The notes under the pieces are model-generated. The model was not told where the DNA came from. It did no database searches and was given only the letters and a program-made list of their open reading frames with translations. From a virus: a DNA stretch of 64,000 nt. Made by a program: the position numbers and the translations under genes. Positions 53,291 through 62,195 of this stretch are shown in pieces. Numbering within the stretch: the stretch's first letter is position 1; each line of letters starts with the position of its first letter. The stretch spans positions 44,413 to 108,412 of the IMG/VR virus record IMGVR_UViG_3300034072_000578; one strand, given 5' to 3'.

Positions 53291-53559
53291 TATCTTTGAT
53301 CTACTTTCTTTACATAGTCTGGAATTCTGATAGCGATGTAAATTAGGTCATTGCCTAGCTTCTCTACCGCTTCTGCATCTGCCGGGTTTAGTAGAATATT
53401 ACCTAGCCGCACCATGATACCATTGGGGCCGAAATATTCCATATTGGTGATAACCTGATGAGCAATCGCCCGTCTTAGTTCTTCACCGATCACCGGTAGG
53501 GCGTCTTTAAAACGCCCTTGTTTGACTAAGCTACCGGCAAGCTCGTCTATCTTAAACAT
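53290..53559 (-). CDS. Hypothetical protein, 89 aa
   Basis: Inserted between the sbcC- and sbcD-like genes with overlaps on both sides. Helical. ATG 53559 is preferred over TTG 53565. Unrecognised. Confidence 0.55.
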   Translation of the reverse strand: MFKIDELAGSLVKQGRFKDALPVIGEELRRAIAHQVITNMEYFGPNGIMVRLGNILLNPADAEAVEKLGNDLIYIAIRIPDYVKKVDQR

Positions 53560-54559
53560 TGTCAAGTCGGATTCTCCTGCAATTTGCTAGGACAGCTTCA
53601 TAATTGTCGCCATATTTAAGCTTGGTATAGCTTTCTAGCGCATGATCGAAACTAAGGTCAACCCTTACCGCTGTAGTGGAGTGAGAGGTTTCTTTAAGCG
53701 TTGGTCTAGTGCTTAAATCTTGAACGTATAAAGCCCCTTCCTTTTGAAGGCTTTCTTTAATTTCCTCCGCTTCTTGTTCCGTATACTCGCCTTGGATACG
53801 AACAATGTTACCAGCGATATGTAGAGAAGAATGATTGACGAACTTAGGCGCTTTAGTTTCAACCTGAGTTACCTTATCTTCTTCCACAATGAGGTAGCCT
53901 GCTCTAGAACCAACATCACCGAAACCGTGATGTGTAAGCGCGCCCACTGAATATATCCCATTTCCAAGGGCTTTGTGGTTATGATAGTCGCCAGAAAAAA
54001 CATATTTAAAACCTTTATCTAATACCGCTTTACCTACCTTTCCCGCCACCTGATCTAGGACGCCATCAATACCGATATGGCAGAACACAACCTTATCGGC
54101 GGGGTCTACGATATCATTGATGATTCGGGTAAAATCGTCTTTATGTTCGATCCATGGGATGAAGATGAAGTTATCCACTTGGGATACTTCATCGAATATC
54201 CTAAAGAACGGGATTGCTTCGAACGGATGAATCGCGTTACCAATTGTATCACTTTCTTTCCCTTCTAAATCATGGTTGCCCGGTAAGCACCATACGTTAA
54301 TGCCCGACCTACAAATGGTCTGGAAAGCGTCATAGACCGGGTTGTAGACGCTTGGCTTGATCTTGCCGCGAGTATGGAACAAGTCACCGGTAATGATTAG
54401 GTCTTTACCGCCTAATCTACGCAAGTGACCTACTGCCTCCCATACCGCTTCTATTGTTTCATATAAACGACTGTTGACCTTATCCTCTCTGATGTAGGAA
54501 AACTGGCTCCAGTCGTTCATATGAACGTCACTAATAATTGCGAATGGATACTGGATCAA
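53552..54559 (-). CDS. SbcD/gp47-like nuclease (calcineurin-type phosphoesterase)
   Basis: 335 residues. SDVHMN, GDLFHTRG, PGNHD, CHIGIDG and SGDYHNHK are the metallophosphoesterase motifs in order, binding two Mn ions. Partner of the SbcC-like ATPase next to it. Confidence 0.92.
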   Translation of the reverse strand: MIQYPFAIISDVHMNDWSQFSYIREDKVNSRLYETIEAVWEAVGHLRRLGGKDLIITGDLFHTRGKIKPSVYNPVYDAFQTICRSGINVWCLPGNHDLEGKESDTIGNAIHPFEAIPFFRIFDEVSQVDNFIFIPWIEHKDDFTRIINDIVDPADKVVFCHIGIDGVLDQVAGKVGKAVLDKGFKYVFSGDYHNHKALGNGIYSVGALTHHGFGDVGSRAGYLIVEEDKVTQVETKAPKFVNHSSLHIAGNIVRIQGEYTEQEAEEIKESLQKEGALYVQDLSTRPTLKETSHSTTAVRVDLSFDHALESYTKLKYGDNYEAVLANCRRIRLDNV

Positions 54560-54789
54560 AGGGACTCAACCTCATCCGCGTTAGGGCTTGGTTCTGGGAT
54601 CGGTCGAACGTCGGTAACGTCAATCTCTTCCCATGATAGAACTGCGTAGCAACAGCCGTCAAAGATTTCGTCGGGCATATGCTCTTCGATTATTGCTAGC
54701 TGTTCTCCCCAATTTTCAGGGGCGCGTTCATATAGACCGATCACCCCATCATCACCGCTTTCTGTATTATATGTAATTAACACCGCCAT
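54556..54789 (-). CDS. Hypothetical acidic protein, 77 aa
   Basis: Highly acidic with a Pro/Glu-rich end. It overlaps both neighbours. Unrecognised. Confidence 0.5.
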   Translation of the reverse strand: MAVLITYNTESGDDGVIGLYERAPENWGEQLAIIEEHMPDEIFDGCCYAVLSWEEIDVTDVRPIPEPSPNADEVESL

Positions 54790-55931
54790 ACTGGTAAGCT
54801 CAATTCCTCGAATAAGTTTTCTAAATCTGCTTCCTTATTGTAACGACGCTTTACAGCGTTCTTTAGCTCTTGGAAGCCGTCACCGCTCTTACGGGTAGCG
54901 AATAGAAGTCGCTGCGTTGCTGCGGGATAATGGTCTTGGATATGAAGGGCGAATTCCTTCTGTTCCATGTCTTTAGTTAAAGACAGGATATGACGCAACC
55001 CTTCATGGATCGAACTTAATCGAGTTAGTAGGCCCGCTCTATAATCCTCTAGTGCCTCTTGTAGTGCTGGCTCTACTTGCGGGATTACATCGTCCATCGT
55101 TTCATCGATTACTAGCTGGACTACTCCCTTGAAGCTCTCCGTGATTTCCTTGGATTTGTGCTTAAGGACGTAGATAGCTGACTTCATTTTAACCATTGCG
55201 CCAGTGTCGAAACGGACAATCGCCCCTTCCTTCTCATCGTCATGGCGAATAAGCTCTGCAAGGCCGTCTACAGGGGCGTTCCAAGCCGAATAGGACTGGA
55301 CCACCGGAAGATCATAGCGGCCCGCTAGAGCGGCCATAATGCCCATAGTCGTATATTCGCCAGTGTGGATATCGCGGATACCGGTCATGATAAGCTGTTC
55401 CTCTGCATATGGGATAACGATGCGGTTGTTTGGACCAACATACTCAAAAATGAAAGTCTTAGTAGGGTTGTCAAATACAAGCTCTGCTAACTTATGACCT
55501 AAGCCATTTCCATCAGGGGTCATCCTATCTACAAATGCTTCTGCCTGTAGTGCCTGCGGACTTAACCCCATTCGGGTCATTAACCGTAATTGACCCGATT
55601 CAGGGTCAACGCAAGTATGCACCATGCTACCATCTAGCTTATCTAGAATGACATGGGGATTGTTAAGATCAACATCAGCAGTGAAGTAACCAGCGCACTC
55701 GCCCAGATTGTGAAACTTATGGTAGGGTCGGGCAATGACATTCCCGGTTCTAGCGCAGAACTTAAAACCACGGCATTCCCTACTAAAATCATTAGTAAAA
55801 GTATCGCGGTGCATATAAACATAGTCGATTACCTTATACCACCCCTTATCAACTACGATAAAAGCGGGGTTGCCTTCGATATGAGGTAAGACTTCTTCAA
55901 TGTTGTTGATTAGGGGTGGATTGAACTTCAT
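54777..55931 (-). CDS. RNA ligase, Rnl1 type (T4 gp63-like)
   Basis: 384 residues. ECRGFKF and RPYHKFHNLGE are the Rnl1-specific N-terminal blocks. DKLDGSM at 97-103 holds the AMP-accepting Lys98. FIFEYVGPNNRIV, EKEGAIVRF and MVKMKSAIYVLKH are motifs III-V. T4 Rnl1 rejoins tRNA-Lys cut by the PrrC anticodon nuclease. Confidence 0.88.
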   Translation of the reverse strand: MKFNPPLINNIEEVLPHIEGNPAFIVVDKGWYKVIDYVYMHRDTFTNDFSRECRGFKFCARTGNVIARPYHKFHNLGECAGYFTADVDLNNPHVILDKLDGSMVHTCVDPESGQLRLMTRMGLSPQALQAEAFVDRMTPDGNGLGHKLAELVFDNPTKTFIFEYVGPNNRIVIPYAEEQLIMTGIRDIHTGEYTTMGIMAALAGRYDLPVVQSYSAWNAPVDGLAELIRHDDEKEGAIVRFDTGAMVKMKSAIYVLKHKSKEITESFKGVVQLVIDETMDDVIPQVEPALQEALEDYRAGLLTRLSSIHEGLRHILSLTKDMEQKEFALHIQDHYPAATQRLLFATRKSGDGFQELKNAVKRRYNKEADLENLFEELSLPVWRC

Positions 55932-56233
55932 AATACTTTATCTAACTCCGCGCTAGTTACATTCTTCATGGGTCGGCAAGAGAAAAAGTCGCCATGAGAA
56001 GGGTTGTCTTTGATGAATTTCCGCGAATAAATTGAGATATAGTCGTTGGGAACCTTGTAGGTATCCGTCTTAGTGATTGAAATAAGACTCTCCCAACGAA
56101 TTCTATTAGCGATCAGCCATGGAGAAAGCTTCTTATGCCCAGCTTCTATCGCCTCGTAAGCGTATCTGCTAAACATCACATAGAAATCGGGGTTTTTAGC
56201 GTGATACTTCGACCACTTTTCAATTAATCTCAC
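55928..56233 (-). CDS. Conserved phage protein, 101 aa
   Basis: FSRYAYEAIEAGHKKLSPWLIANRIRWES followed by FKxxN-like and NPSHGDFF/RPMK blocks forms a family that I recall from many phages and bacteria without known function. Given here only as a conserved unknown. The longest motif piece is WLIANRIRWE. Confidence 0.6.
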   Translation of the reverse strand: MRLIEKWSKYHAKNPDFYVMFSRYAYEAIEAGHKKLSPWLIANRIRWESLISITKTDTYKVPNDYISIYSRKFIKDNPSHGDFFSCRPMKNVTSAELDKVL

Positions 56234-56772
56234 TTGAATTCCTCCGTTACATTCTTGATTTCGCCGGGGACTAGGAAGACTTCGAACTTCTCAAAGACCC
56301 GCCAGTAGTCCCCATCGCACCACTTACCTACTAAGTCATAGAGGACATCGTTGAAGAAGTCCCTAAAGTCTTTGTAAGAAACTGGAGCCTTGCCCCATTT
56401 TGGGTTGTCATATTCGTAATACTCTGGGACCGAACCATATTCGGCCTTATGGGCATCAATTACTTCCTTAGCACGTAGAGGAAGCATCATGTCATCCCTA
56501 CGGCGGTATCGTTCGCCGCTACGGTCTGGATAGGGGCCTTCAATAGGGAAGTCCTCGATATCCCAAGTGCGGAAGACATCTGAGTTGCCGAACGCATAAT
56601 TTTCTTTTGCATCACGATTGTTGCAGCTTATGAATAGCTTAGCGACCTTGATGTAGAAGATAGTATCTTCCTTAGTTAAACCGGTCTTGGTAAGCGTATT
56701 GTAATTATCGGCATCATTCTCCCAAGTAGTAATCTTGAGCATGTAGCCGGGTTCAATATTAGCCATCTTCAT
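56230..56772 (-). CDS. Hypothetical protein, 180 aa
   Basis: Acidic and aromatic (many Asp, Tyr, Phe), with an RRRDDMMLPLRAKEVIDAH segment. ATGA overlaps on both sides. Unrecognised. Confidence 0.55.
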   Translation of the reverse strand: MKMANIEPGYMLKITTWENDADNYNTLTKTGLTKEDTIFYIKVAKLFISCNNRDAKENYAFGNSDVFRTWDIEDFPIEGPYPDRSGERYRRRDDMMLPLRAKEVIDAHKAEYGSVPEYYEYDNPKWGKAPVSYKDFRDFFNDVLYDLVGKWCDGDYWRVFEKFEVFLVPGEIKNVTEEFK

Positions 56773-57080
56773 CCTTCGTATAATCGATTTTTGAACTGCC
56801 AGATTTCGTTACCGAAAATGCCAGTCATTAGTGCTTCATAGGCGTAGTGGTTATTGTCACTGTCCCACCATAGATAACCTTTATTCTGGTCGATCCATGC
56901 TGGCTCGCTGGTGAACATGTCGATCAAGCCTTCTGCAAGCTGATCGAAGATCAACACTTTCTCGATGTCCTTCTTAAGATAGACACTTTCTAGGTGCGGT
57001 TTAATTGCTTCGCAGAACTGACGGGAATTAATCTTCCCGTCTTTATAGTCCTGCCTAATATCCATTAGGTGATTATACAT
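56769..57080 (-). CDS. Hypothetical protein, 103 aa
   Basis: Coupled to NAMPT (TAATG). Helical with aromatic C-terminus (YLWWDSDNNHYAYEAL). Unrecognised. Confidence 0.5.
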   Translation of the reverse strand: MYNHLMDIRQDYKDGKINSRQFCEAIKPHLESVYLKKDIEKVLIFDQLAEGLIDMFTSEPAWIDQNKGYLWWDSDNNHYAYEALMTGIFGNEIWQFKNRLYEG

Positions 57081-58486
57081 TAAGCTCTTACTAGCTCCCT
57101 GATTTGTTCCATGGTCTGCTCTCTTGCTAGAACGCCACGCATACGCTGTTTGTCGTAATAATAGACCGTTTCTAGCAGCCTAGTAGGATAGGTAGTTGCT
57201 AGGGTCCAATCTACGGTATGGACTTCGCCATCCTTACCAATTACGGTTTCTAGTTTACCGGCCTTTGACTTCTTGCCCGGATCGGTGATGGGGTCTTTGC
57301 GGATCGGAACCCAGCCATTGCTCTGGACAACGGCAGACGCCTTGAAAGCCCACTTCATGGTATCGCGGTTAACCTTCTGCATTAGACCGCCACCTGATCC
57401 TACGATAAGATTCTCTACCCCGTAACCAAGCCTAGGCATGATCGTAAGCACTTCTAGATAGTTGCTTTCATCGATACCATCACCCCAAAGTAGCTTTAGG
57501 TTATCGAAAACCCATAGCCCCTTATCATTCTTGTGACGGGGGAAGCCTTTCTCTAGAATGGAAATCATCTTAGGAATGACTTCGGTTGGTTCGCCGCTAT
57601 CTGGACGAATTACTAGGCTGACATTCTTCTCTTTCACTCGATCAGCGAGCTTATTCCAATAAGAACAAGCACGATAAATATCCCAAGCATCCGAGACAAC
57701 AGAAAGAACCGAACCATCGGGCGTTTCTTCAAGGATTTTACCAAAGCTTTCTTCTTCCCTTAGTTCCGACCAGCTACACATGACACTGTGTTCGGTTGCC
57801 GCTACTGAATAACCTGTTACCTGACCGCCATAATAATCATAGACGTAAGCGACACCAGCGACAGTATCAGTGCCAAGGAAGCTAGTGAGAAAGCCAGCAG
57901 TCCCGATTTCGCTTGCATCCTGCGATTCAACCCCGCGAGCGCTAAAATCAAGGAAAGAAAAATCTGCGTTAGCGCTACTATCAGCATAGCGAGCGTATAG
58001 AGCATCAATGTTCTTCCTGATCTGATAGACGCGGCTAGCAATCGTGGTAGGGAACCAGACAGCACGTAGAAGGGCGGTTTCGACATAACCTACTAAGCTG
58101 TATAGCCGCTTGTCAGTGCATTCCACCGTTACTACGGCATTCTTGTAAGGAAGCTTAAGCCCTTCCTTGACCGCTTTAATTGTTACTGGAATATAGCCAT
58201 AATATTCATCAACAACAATGTCCCAAGCAGAGCGATCAAACTTGATGCCCATAGCTGAAATGATGAAGTCGGCATAGTCAACGTCCTCTTTAGTAACTGG
58301 AGTTAGTAACTTTTCCTTGATGAAACCCTGTAGTCCAAAAAGGACTACAGTTTCATAGATGCCACCACGACTTTCAGCATAGGAAAAGATGCCGGTAACG
58401 TCGGGCGCATACATACGGGGCTGAGTGGTCTTGTAATAGTCGGTGTCAATAACACGCGACTTACGTAAAGCGGGCTTAATTACCAT
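57080..58486 (-). CDS. Nicotinamide phosphoribosyltransferase
   Basis: 468 residues. DTDYYKTTQPRMY at the N-terminus, FLDFSARGVESQDASEIGT in the middle and VIRPDSGEP, GDGID, and VGSGGGLMQ in the C-terminal half match the NAMPT/NAPRT-like fold and the NAMPT active site. It makes NMN from nicotinamide and PRPP. With the NMNAT-Nudix enzyme two genes downstream (58588) it rebuilds NAD+ in two steps, bypassing host deamidation. Confidence 0.92.
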   Translation of the reverse strand: MVIKPALRKSRVIDTDYYKTTQPRMYAPDVTGIFSYAESRGGIYETVVLFGLQGFIKEKLLTPVTKEDVDYADFIISAMGIKFDRSAWDIVVDEYYGYIPVTIKAVKEGLKLPYKNAVVTVECTDKRLYSLVGYVETALLRAVWFPTTIASRVYQIRKNIDALYARYADSSANADFSFLDFSARGVESQDASEIGTAGFLTSFLGTDTVAGVAYVYDYYGGQVTGYSVAATEHSVMCSWSELREEESFGKILEETPDGSVLSVVSDAWDIYRACSYWNKLADRVKEKNVSLVIRPDSGEPTEVIPKMISILEKGFPRHKNDKGLWVFDNLKLLWGDGIDESNYLEVLTIMPRLGYGVENLIVGSGGGLMQKVNRDTMKWAFKASAVVQSNGWVPIRKDPITDPGKKSKAGKLETVIGKDGEVHTVDWTLATTYPTRLLETVYYYDKQRMRGVLAREQTMEQIRELVRA

Positions 58487-58495
58487 CTTTAATCC

Positions 58496-58588
58496 TTATT
58501 TGCTTTTAACAGCGTCGGCTAACTTATTGATAGCTTCTGCGATGGCTAGAAGCGCTCTTGCGAGTTGGTCTACTTTAAAACCTTCCAT
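58496..58588 (-). CDS. Small helical peptide, 30 aa
   Basis: ATG overlaps the stop of the NMNAT-Nudix gene (TAATG). Amphipathic Ala/Leu helix (ARALLAIAEAINKLADAV). It sits between the two NAD-salvage genes. Confidence 0.45.
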   Translation of the reverse strand: MEGFKVDQLARALLAIAEAINKLADAVKSK

Positions 58589-59748
58589 TAGTGTAACAGT
58601 CCTTCGGCTTCTGGTAGGTTTTCTACCATTGGTAGGATTTTAGCGATGATTGCGTAATGATCGCTAAAGAACAGTTTCTTGTTCTTGGCGATAAGATCAA
58701 TCGGCATCCAGAAAGCTTCGGTCAGGTCATCACCCGCCTTTACCTCTGGCGCTTCGTAGTCGTAGACGTTCCAGTGATGGACATGGGTTATCATGCGGCC
58801 ACGCATCGAACGGTTCGGAGCATCGAATACATACACCTTATCAAGGATGAAACGATCATCAACCTTTAGTGACGTTTCTTCTAGTAGCTCTCTTTTGGCG
58901 CTTTCTAGTAGGGTTTCTTCGACTTCTAGATAACCACCGGGAATTGCTAGTTTGCCTGCGCCTGCTGGACCTTTACGAACACCCACTAGGATATGGGGCC
59001 GCTTCCAACGGTCTTTCCAGACGCAAAGAGCATCTACAGCGACGAAATGAGGCGGGAAAGGTGCGACTTCCCACGACTTCTTATATTCGTCAATGAACTT
59101 CTTTTCTTTTGCTAGCTCTTCATATTCTGGAGTAGCGCGGAACTCAACGAGTCGCTTGAAGGTTGAAGTGGGGACACCAGTTACCCCGATCATTGGACCG
59201 GTGAAGAATTGATTACGGATTTCGGTAGCGTCGATATTCCATACAGCTTTGTGTAGGATTTTATCGTAGCGGACGCCGTTGATATATTCCTTGGTGGATT
59301 TGTCCTTATCGTAGGTATAGTAATAAGGCTTACTACCTACTTCGGCTTGACTCCAAGGGAAGTTCTTAACGATGGTCTTGCCTAATTCAGAATACCACTT
59401 ACCGTCCCGGTAAGTATAGTCTGCTAAACCGTCAATGATGATGCGGCCATTAGCGATATCTTCTGCGAACCAATCTTCGATCATTTGCTTGCGCTGTTCG
59501 TAGGTGAAGGGGTTCTTTAGCGACTGGCCTTCATCTGCGCTGCCAATGATGATGAGAACATTCTCCGCAACCTTTAGAGCGCCCTCGATCATGTCGATAT
59601 GGCCCAAATGGAGGGGCTGGAAGCGTCCTAGGAGGAAGGCCCGCTTATACAGATACTTGGGGGGTGCCCAAGTCGCTACGGAAGCTACAGCGCCCCAACC
59701 GAATGGCTGGGGCGTTGCTGCGATCTTGGGTAGATCAATCATGGTCAT
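58588..59748 (-). CDS. Bifunctional NMN adenylyltransferase and Nudix hydrolase
   Basis: 386 residues. GRFQPLHLGHI at 41-51 is the nucleotidyltransferase HxGH motif of NMNAT/NadM enzymes. DATEIRNQFFTG is the second block. The C-terminal half holds a Nudix box, GGYLEVEETLLESAKRELLEET, of which the key residues are the Glu pair in RELLEE. It converts NMN to NAD+. The Nudix part may cleave ADP-ribose. NadM-Nudix fusions are known from bacteria and phages. Confidence 0.9.
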   Translation of the reverse strand: MTMIDLPKIAATPQPFGWGAVASVATWAPPKYLYKRAFLLGRFQPLHLGHIDMIEGALKVAENVLIIIGSADEGQSLKNPFTYEQRKQMIEDWFAEDIANGRIIIDGLADYTYRDGKWYSELGKTIVKNFPWSQAEVGSKPYYYTYDKDKSTKEYINGVRYDKILHKAVWNIDATEIRNQFFTGPMIGVTGVPTSTFKRLVEFRATPEYEELAKEKKFIDEYKKSWEVAPFPPHFVAVDALCVWKDRWKRPHILVGVRKGPAGAGKLAIPGGYLEVEETLLESAKRELLEETSLKVDDRFILDKVYVFDAPNRSMRGRMITHVHHWNVYDYEAPEVKAGDDLTEAFWMPIDLIAKNKKLFFSDHYAIIAKILPMVENLPEAEGLLH

Positions 59749-60448
59749 ATTCTCTTACTTCCACTCCATCTAGAGTAATAACAACTTTAATGTGGTCGCC
59801 GAAAAGCTGCAAAATAATGTCGTCAGGAATGCGACTAAAGAGTTTCCGAATTTCGCTGAAATCCCGATCCCGTTCGGCCCGTGCCTGTAGCTCTTCTAGA
59901 GACAGGTCCATAACATCGGCATGTTTCGAAAGAAACCACTTCTCATAGCTCTGCTCGCCGAACTTAGTAACATGCTTTCTTAACCCATAATCATACCCCT
60001 GATACGAAACCTGATTATGCCAGTTGTCGTAGGCATCCGTGCCTTCTTTAGGGAGGACGCCAGTTGCTTTATACGCTGCTACATCAGCTAGGGTGCCGTA
60101 ATAGCTGCCGTAGGTTGACTCTTCCGATTCAAAGTAATCTTCCTGTAGGTCTTCTAGGTCTACGCCATTCTCATCCGCTTCTTCCTGCGTTGCTCTAGGA
60201 ATGAGCCAAAGGTCATGGACGTTGTATTCGCAAGGTTCGCCGTCATTAAAATAAGGCGTATAAGCTGAGAAGATAAAGCCGTAAGCATCCTTATGCTTGG
60301 TTAGGAAAGGCTTGAAGATATCCGCGAAAGCTGGTTCTAGCTTTGCTACTAGCTCTTTACGCTTCTCTTCAAATGAAGACATAAGAGCTTCTACTTCTTT
60401 TAGAATGCCGTCTGCTTGATTTAATACTGTGTCTACTTTGTCTGTCAT
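59735..60448 (-). CDS. Hypothetical phage protein, 237 aa
   Basis: N-terminal coiled coil (ILKEVEALMSSFEEKRKEL), then an acidic, Tyr-rich domain. It overlaps the NMNAT-Nudix start by 14 bases. Unrecognised. Confidence 0.55.
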   Translation of the reverse strand: MTDKVDTVLNQADGILKEVEALMSSFEEKRKELVAKLEPAFADIFKPFLTKHKDAYGFIFSAYTPYFNDGEPCEYNVHDLWLIPRATQEEADENGVDLEDLQEDYFESEESTYGSYYGTLADVAAYKATGVLPKEGTDAYDNWHNQVSYQGYDYGLRKHVTKFGEQSYEKWFLSKHADVMDLSLEELQARAERDRDFSEIRKLFSRIPDDIILQLFGDHIKVVITLDGVEVREYDHD

Positions 60449-60903
60449 TAATCACCTGTTACTTTTAAAGATTTTTTGTATTCACTAACCGCGCAATACT
60501 CTTCCACTTCTTTAGTGGCTTCTTGCGACTTTACTATCTGGTAGTGAGGGATTTTAGGGAAGTGCGGGATAACTTTGGTCTTTTTAACCGTTCCGCTCAT
60601 CCACTTACGGATAGGAAGTTCCCCAAGCCAATGTTCGACTGTGGGGATAAATCCTAGATCATCTATAATATGTTCTTCCGCCAAGATTCTGGTAGGAATT
60701 TGCTTACCAGCACTGTTAGTAATCGTATGACCAAATACACGCTCACAAAGAAAAATACCAAAGGTAGAATGTAAAATAGCACGATGACGAACATCGCCAA
60801 GAGACTGCTTAGAAGAGTCAATAAAGTCATATATCTCGTAATAATCCTCAGGAATACCACCATGTTTCTTGGCGGCGATTACAGCATGGTAATGTGTGTT
60901 CAT
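60448..60903 (-). CDS. DUF6915-like protein
   Basis: 151 residues. HYHAVIAAKKHGGIPEDYYEIYDFID, cited in part, with DVRHRAILHSTFGIFLCERVFG: the paired His of HRAxLHS and the GIFL.E..FG block are typical of a small family seen in phages and bacteria, function unknown. Confidence 0.6.
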   Translation of the reverse strand: MNTHYHAVIAAKKHGGIPEDYYEIYDFIDSSKQSLGDVRHRAILHSTFGIFLCERVFGHTITNSAGKQIPTRILAEEHIIDDLGFIPTVEHWLGELPIRKWMSGTVKKTKVIPHFPKIPHYQIVKSQEATKEVEEYCAVSEYKKSLKVTGD

Positions 60904-62033
60904 TATTCGTAATCTCTTACGCCGTGGAAGATTGGAAACAGGGGGACGCCTGCCGCCGTCTCATCGAAGTAGACAACCGTTCCAAGTTTGCCGATAACCT
61001 CGTATCGCTTAGCTAGGAGGGCCGCGCCTTCTTCCTTGGTGCCTTTGAAGCCAGCCCCGAACGTATCGTCGCCCTTGGCTGTTAAAACGCCTGCGGGAAG
61101 CTTTAGGGTGATGATTTTGGCTGCGGTGGACCAATTGCCCTTGCCCGGTTCGATATTGACGATTTCGAACTCCGCGTCCTTGAAATCCTTATATTTCATA
61201 AGGGAGTAAGTGCGCTTGTTCTCGTAGTCCGCATCTAGACGGATCATGGTGCCTTCATAACCTAGCTTTAGGTTACGCTGGTGAAGGCCAATAATGGTCT
61301 TGATATCAGTTGAAGCCCAAGTAGGACTGCGACGGATGATTTTGTTTTCTGGAATTAAGGCTGCGAACTCTTCTTCAAGAGCCTGCCAGCGCTTAGAGAA
61401 TGAAGCATCATATGATGGGTAATCATAGATATGTAACTCTACCACCGATGCCGCTAGAGCAATGGTTTCTTCGGTAGGCTTTTGCTTCTTAATTGAGCTA
61501 ATTAGCTTTTCGAAATCCGACTTGAAATCATGGTTATATAATTCGCCATCTAATATCGCATCTGGATTCTTAGCGAAGAAAGGCTTTAGCTCTTCTTCAA
61601 TATGCGGACAGTTGACGAACTTCTTACCCTTACGTGACCACAAACCATCCTTATTAGCGATACAGCGAACGCCGTTATGTTTGGGCTGGATATAGAAGGT
61701 TTCGCCTGCAATAAGCCGGTCTGGCTCAAACGGCTTTGCTAGCATTGGCTCAAAGAACCCGCGATCATCATCGACTGCTGCTAGCTTCTCAAAGTAGCCT
61801 GACTGTTCAAGCTTCTTCTTATATTTAGCTAGCATTTCTAGCTCTGCCTGTTCTTGGGCAGTAGTCTCGTTGGCTTTACCAACGTTCTTAGGCTTTGCTA
61901 CGGTCCATTCTGAGACGACTAATTTACCGTCTTGTTGGCCGGAAGTGGTGCGGTATTTACCGCCTTCCACTTCCATAAACCAAATCTGAACCGCTCCTGT
62001 TGATGTTCTTTTATAGAGCGTCTTAAACTTCAT
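60903..62033 (-). CDS. ATP-dependent DNA ligase
   Basis: 376 residues. A WGR-like N-terminal domain (about 1-45) precedes the catalytic core. PKHNGVRC has the adenylated Lys118 with H-N replacing the usual Y-D. DGELYNH (motif III), YEGTMIR (motif IV) and LMKYKDFKD (motif V) follow, then an OB fold. It seals DNA nicks in replication and recombination. Confidence 0.88.
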   Translation of the reverse strand: MKFKTLYKRTSTGAVQIWFMEVEGGKYRTTSGQQDGKLVVSEWTVAKPKNVGKANETTAQEQAELEMLAKYKKKLEQSGYFEKLAAVDDDRGFFEPMLAKPFEPDRLIAGETFYIQPKHNGVRCIANKDGLWSRKGKKFVNCPHIEEELKPFFAKNPDAILDGELYNHDFKSDFEKLISSIKKQKPTEETIALAASVVELHIYDYPSYDASFSKRWQALEEEFAALIPENKIIRRSPTWASTDIKTIIGLHQRNLKLGYEGTMIRLDADYENKRTYSLMKYKDFKDAEFEIVNIEPGKGNWSTAAKIITLKLPAGVLTAKGDDTFGAGFKGTKEEGAALLAKRYEVIGKLGTVVYFDETAAGVPLFPIFHGVRDYE

Positions 62034-62194
62034 TAAGCAACTTCTTCCTCGATAATTTCGGCTAACTCGCCTAGATCGAATTCACCCCGGATACGGGCAA
62101 TGCCGTCAGTGTCGATAACTACCGACTGGTTATTGTCACTGGCATAGTTTAGGAACCAGTTGCCGATGATGTCTAGAATGTCGTTATAGCTCAT
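62033..62194 (-). CDS. Hypothetical acidic protein, 53 aa
   Basis: TAATG coupling to the ligase gene. Acidic end (LAEIIEEEVA). Unrecognised. Confidence 0.5.
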   Translation of the reverse strand: MSYNDILDIIGNWFLNYASDNNQSVVIDTDGIARIRGEFDLGELAEIIEEEVA

Positions 62195-62195
62195 G

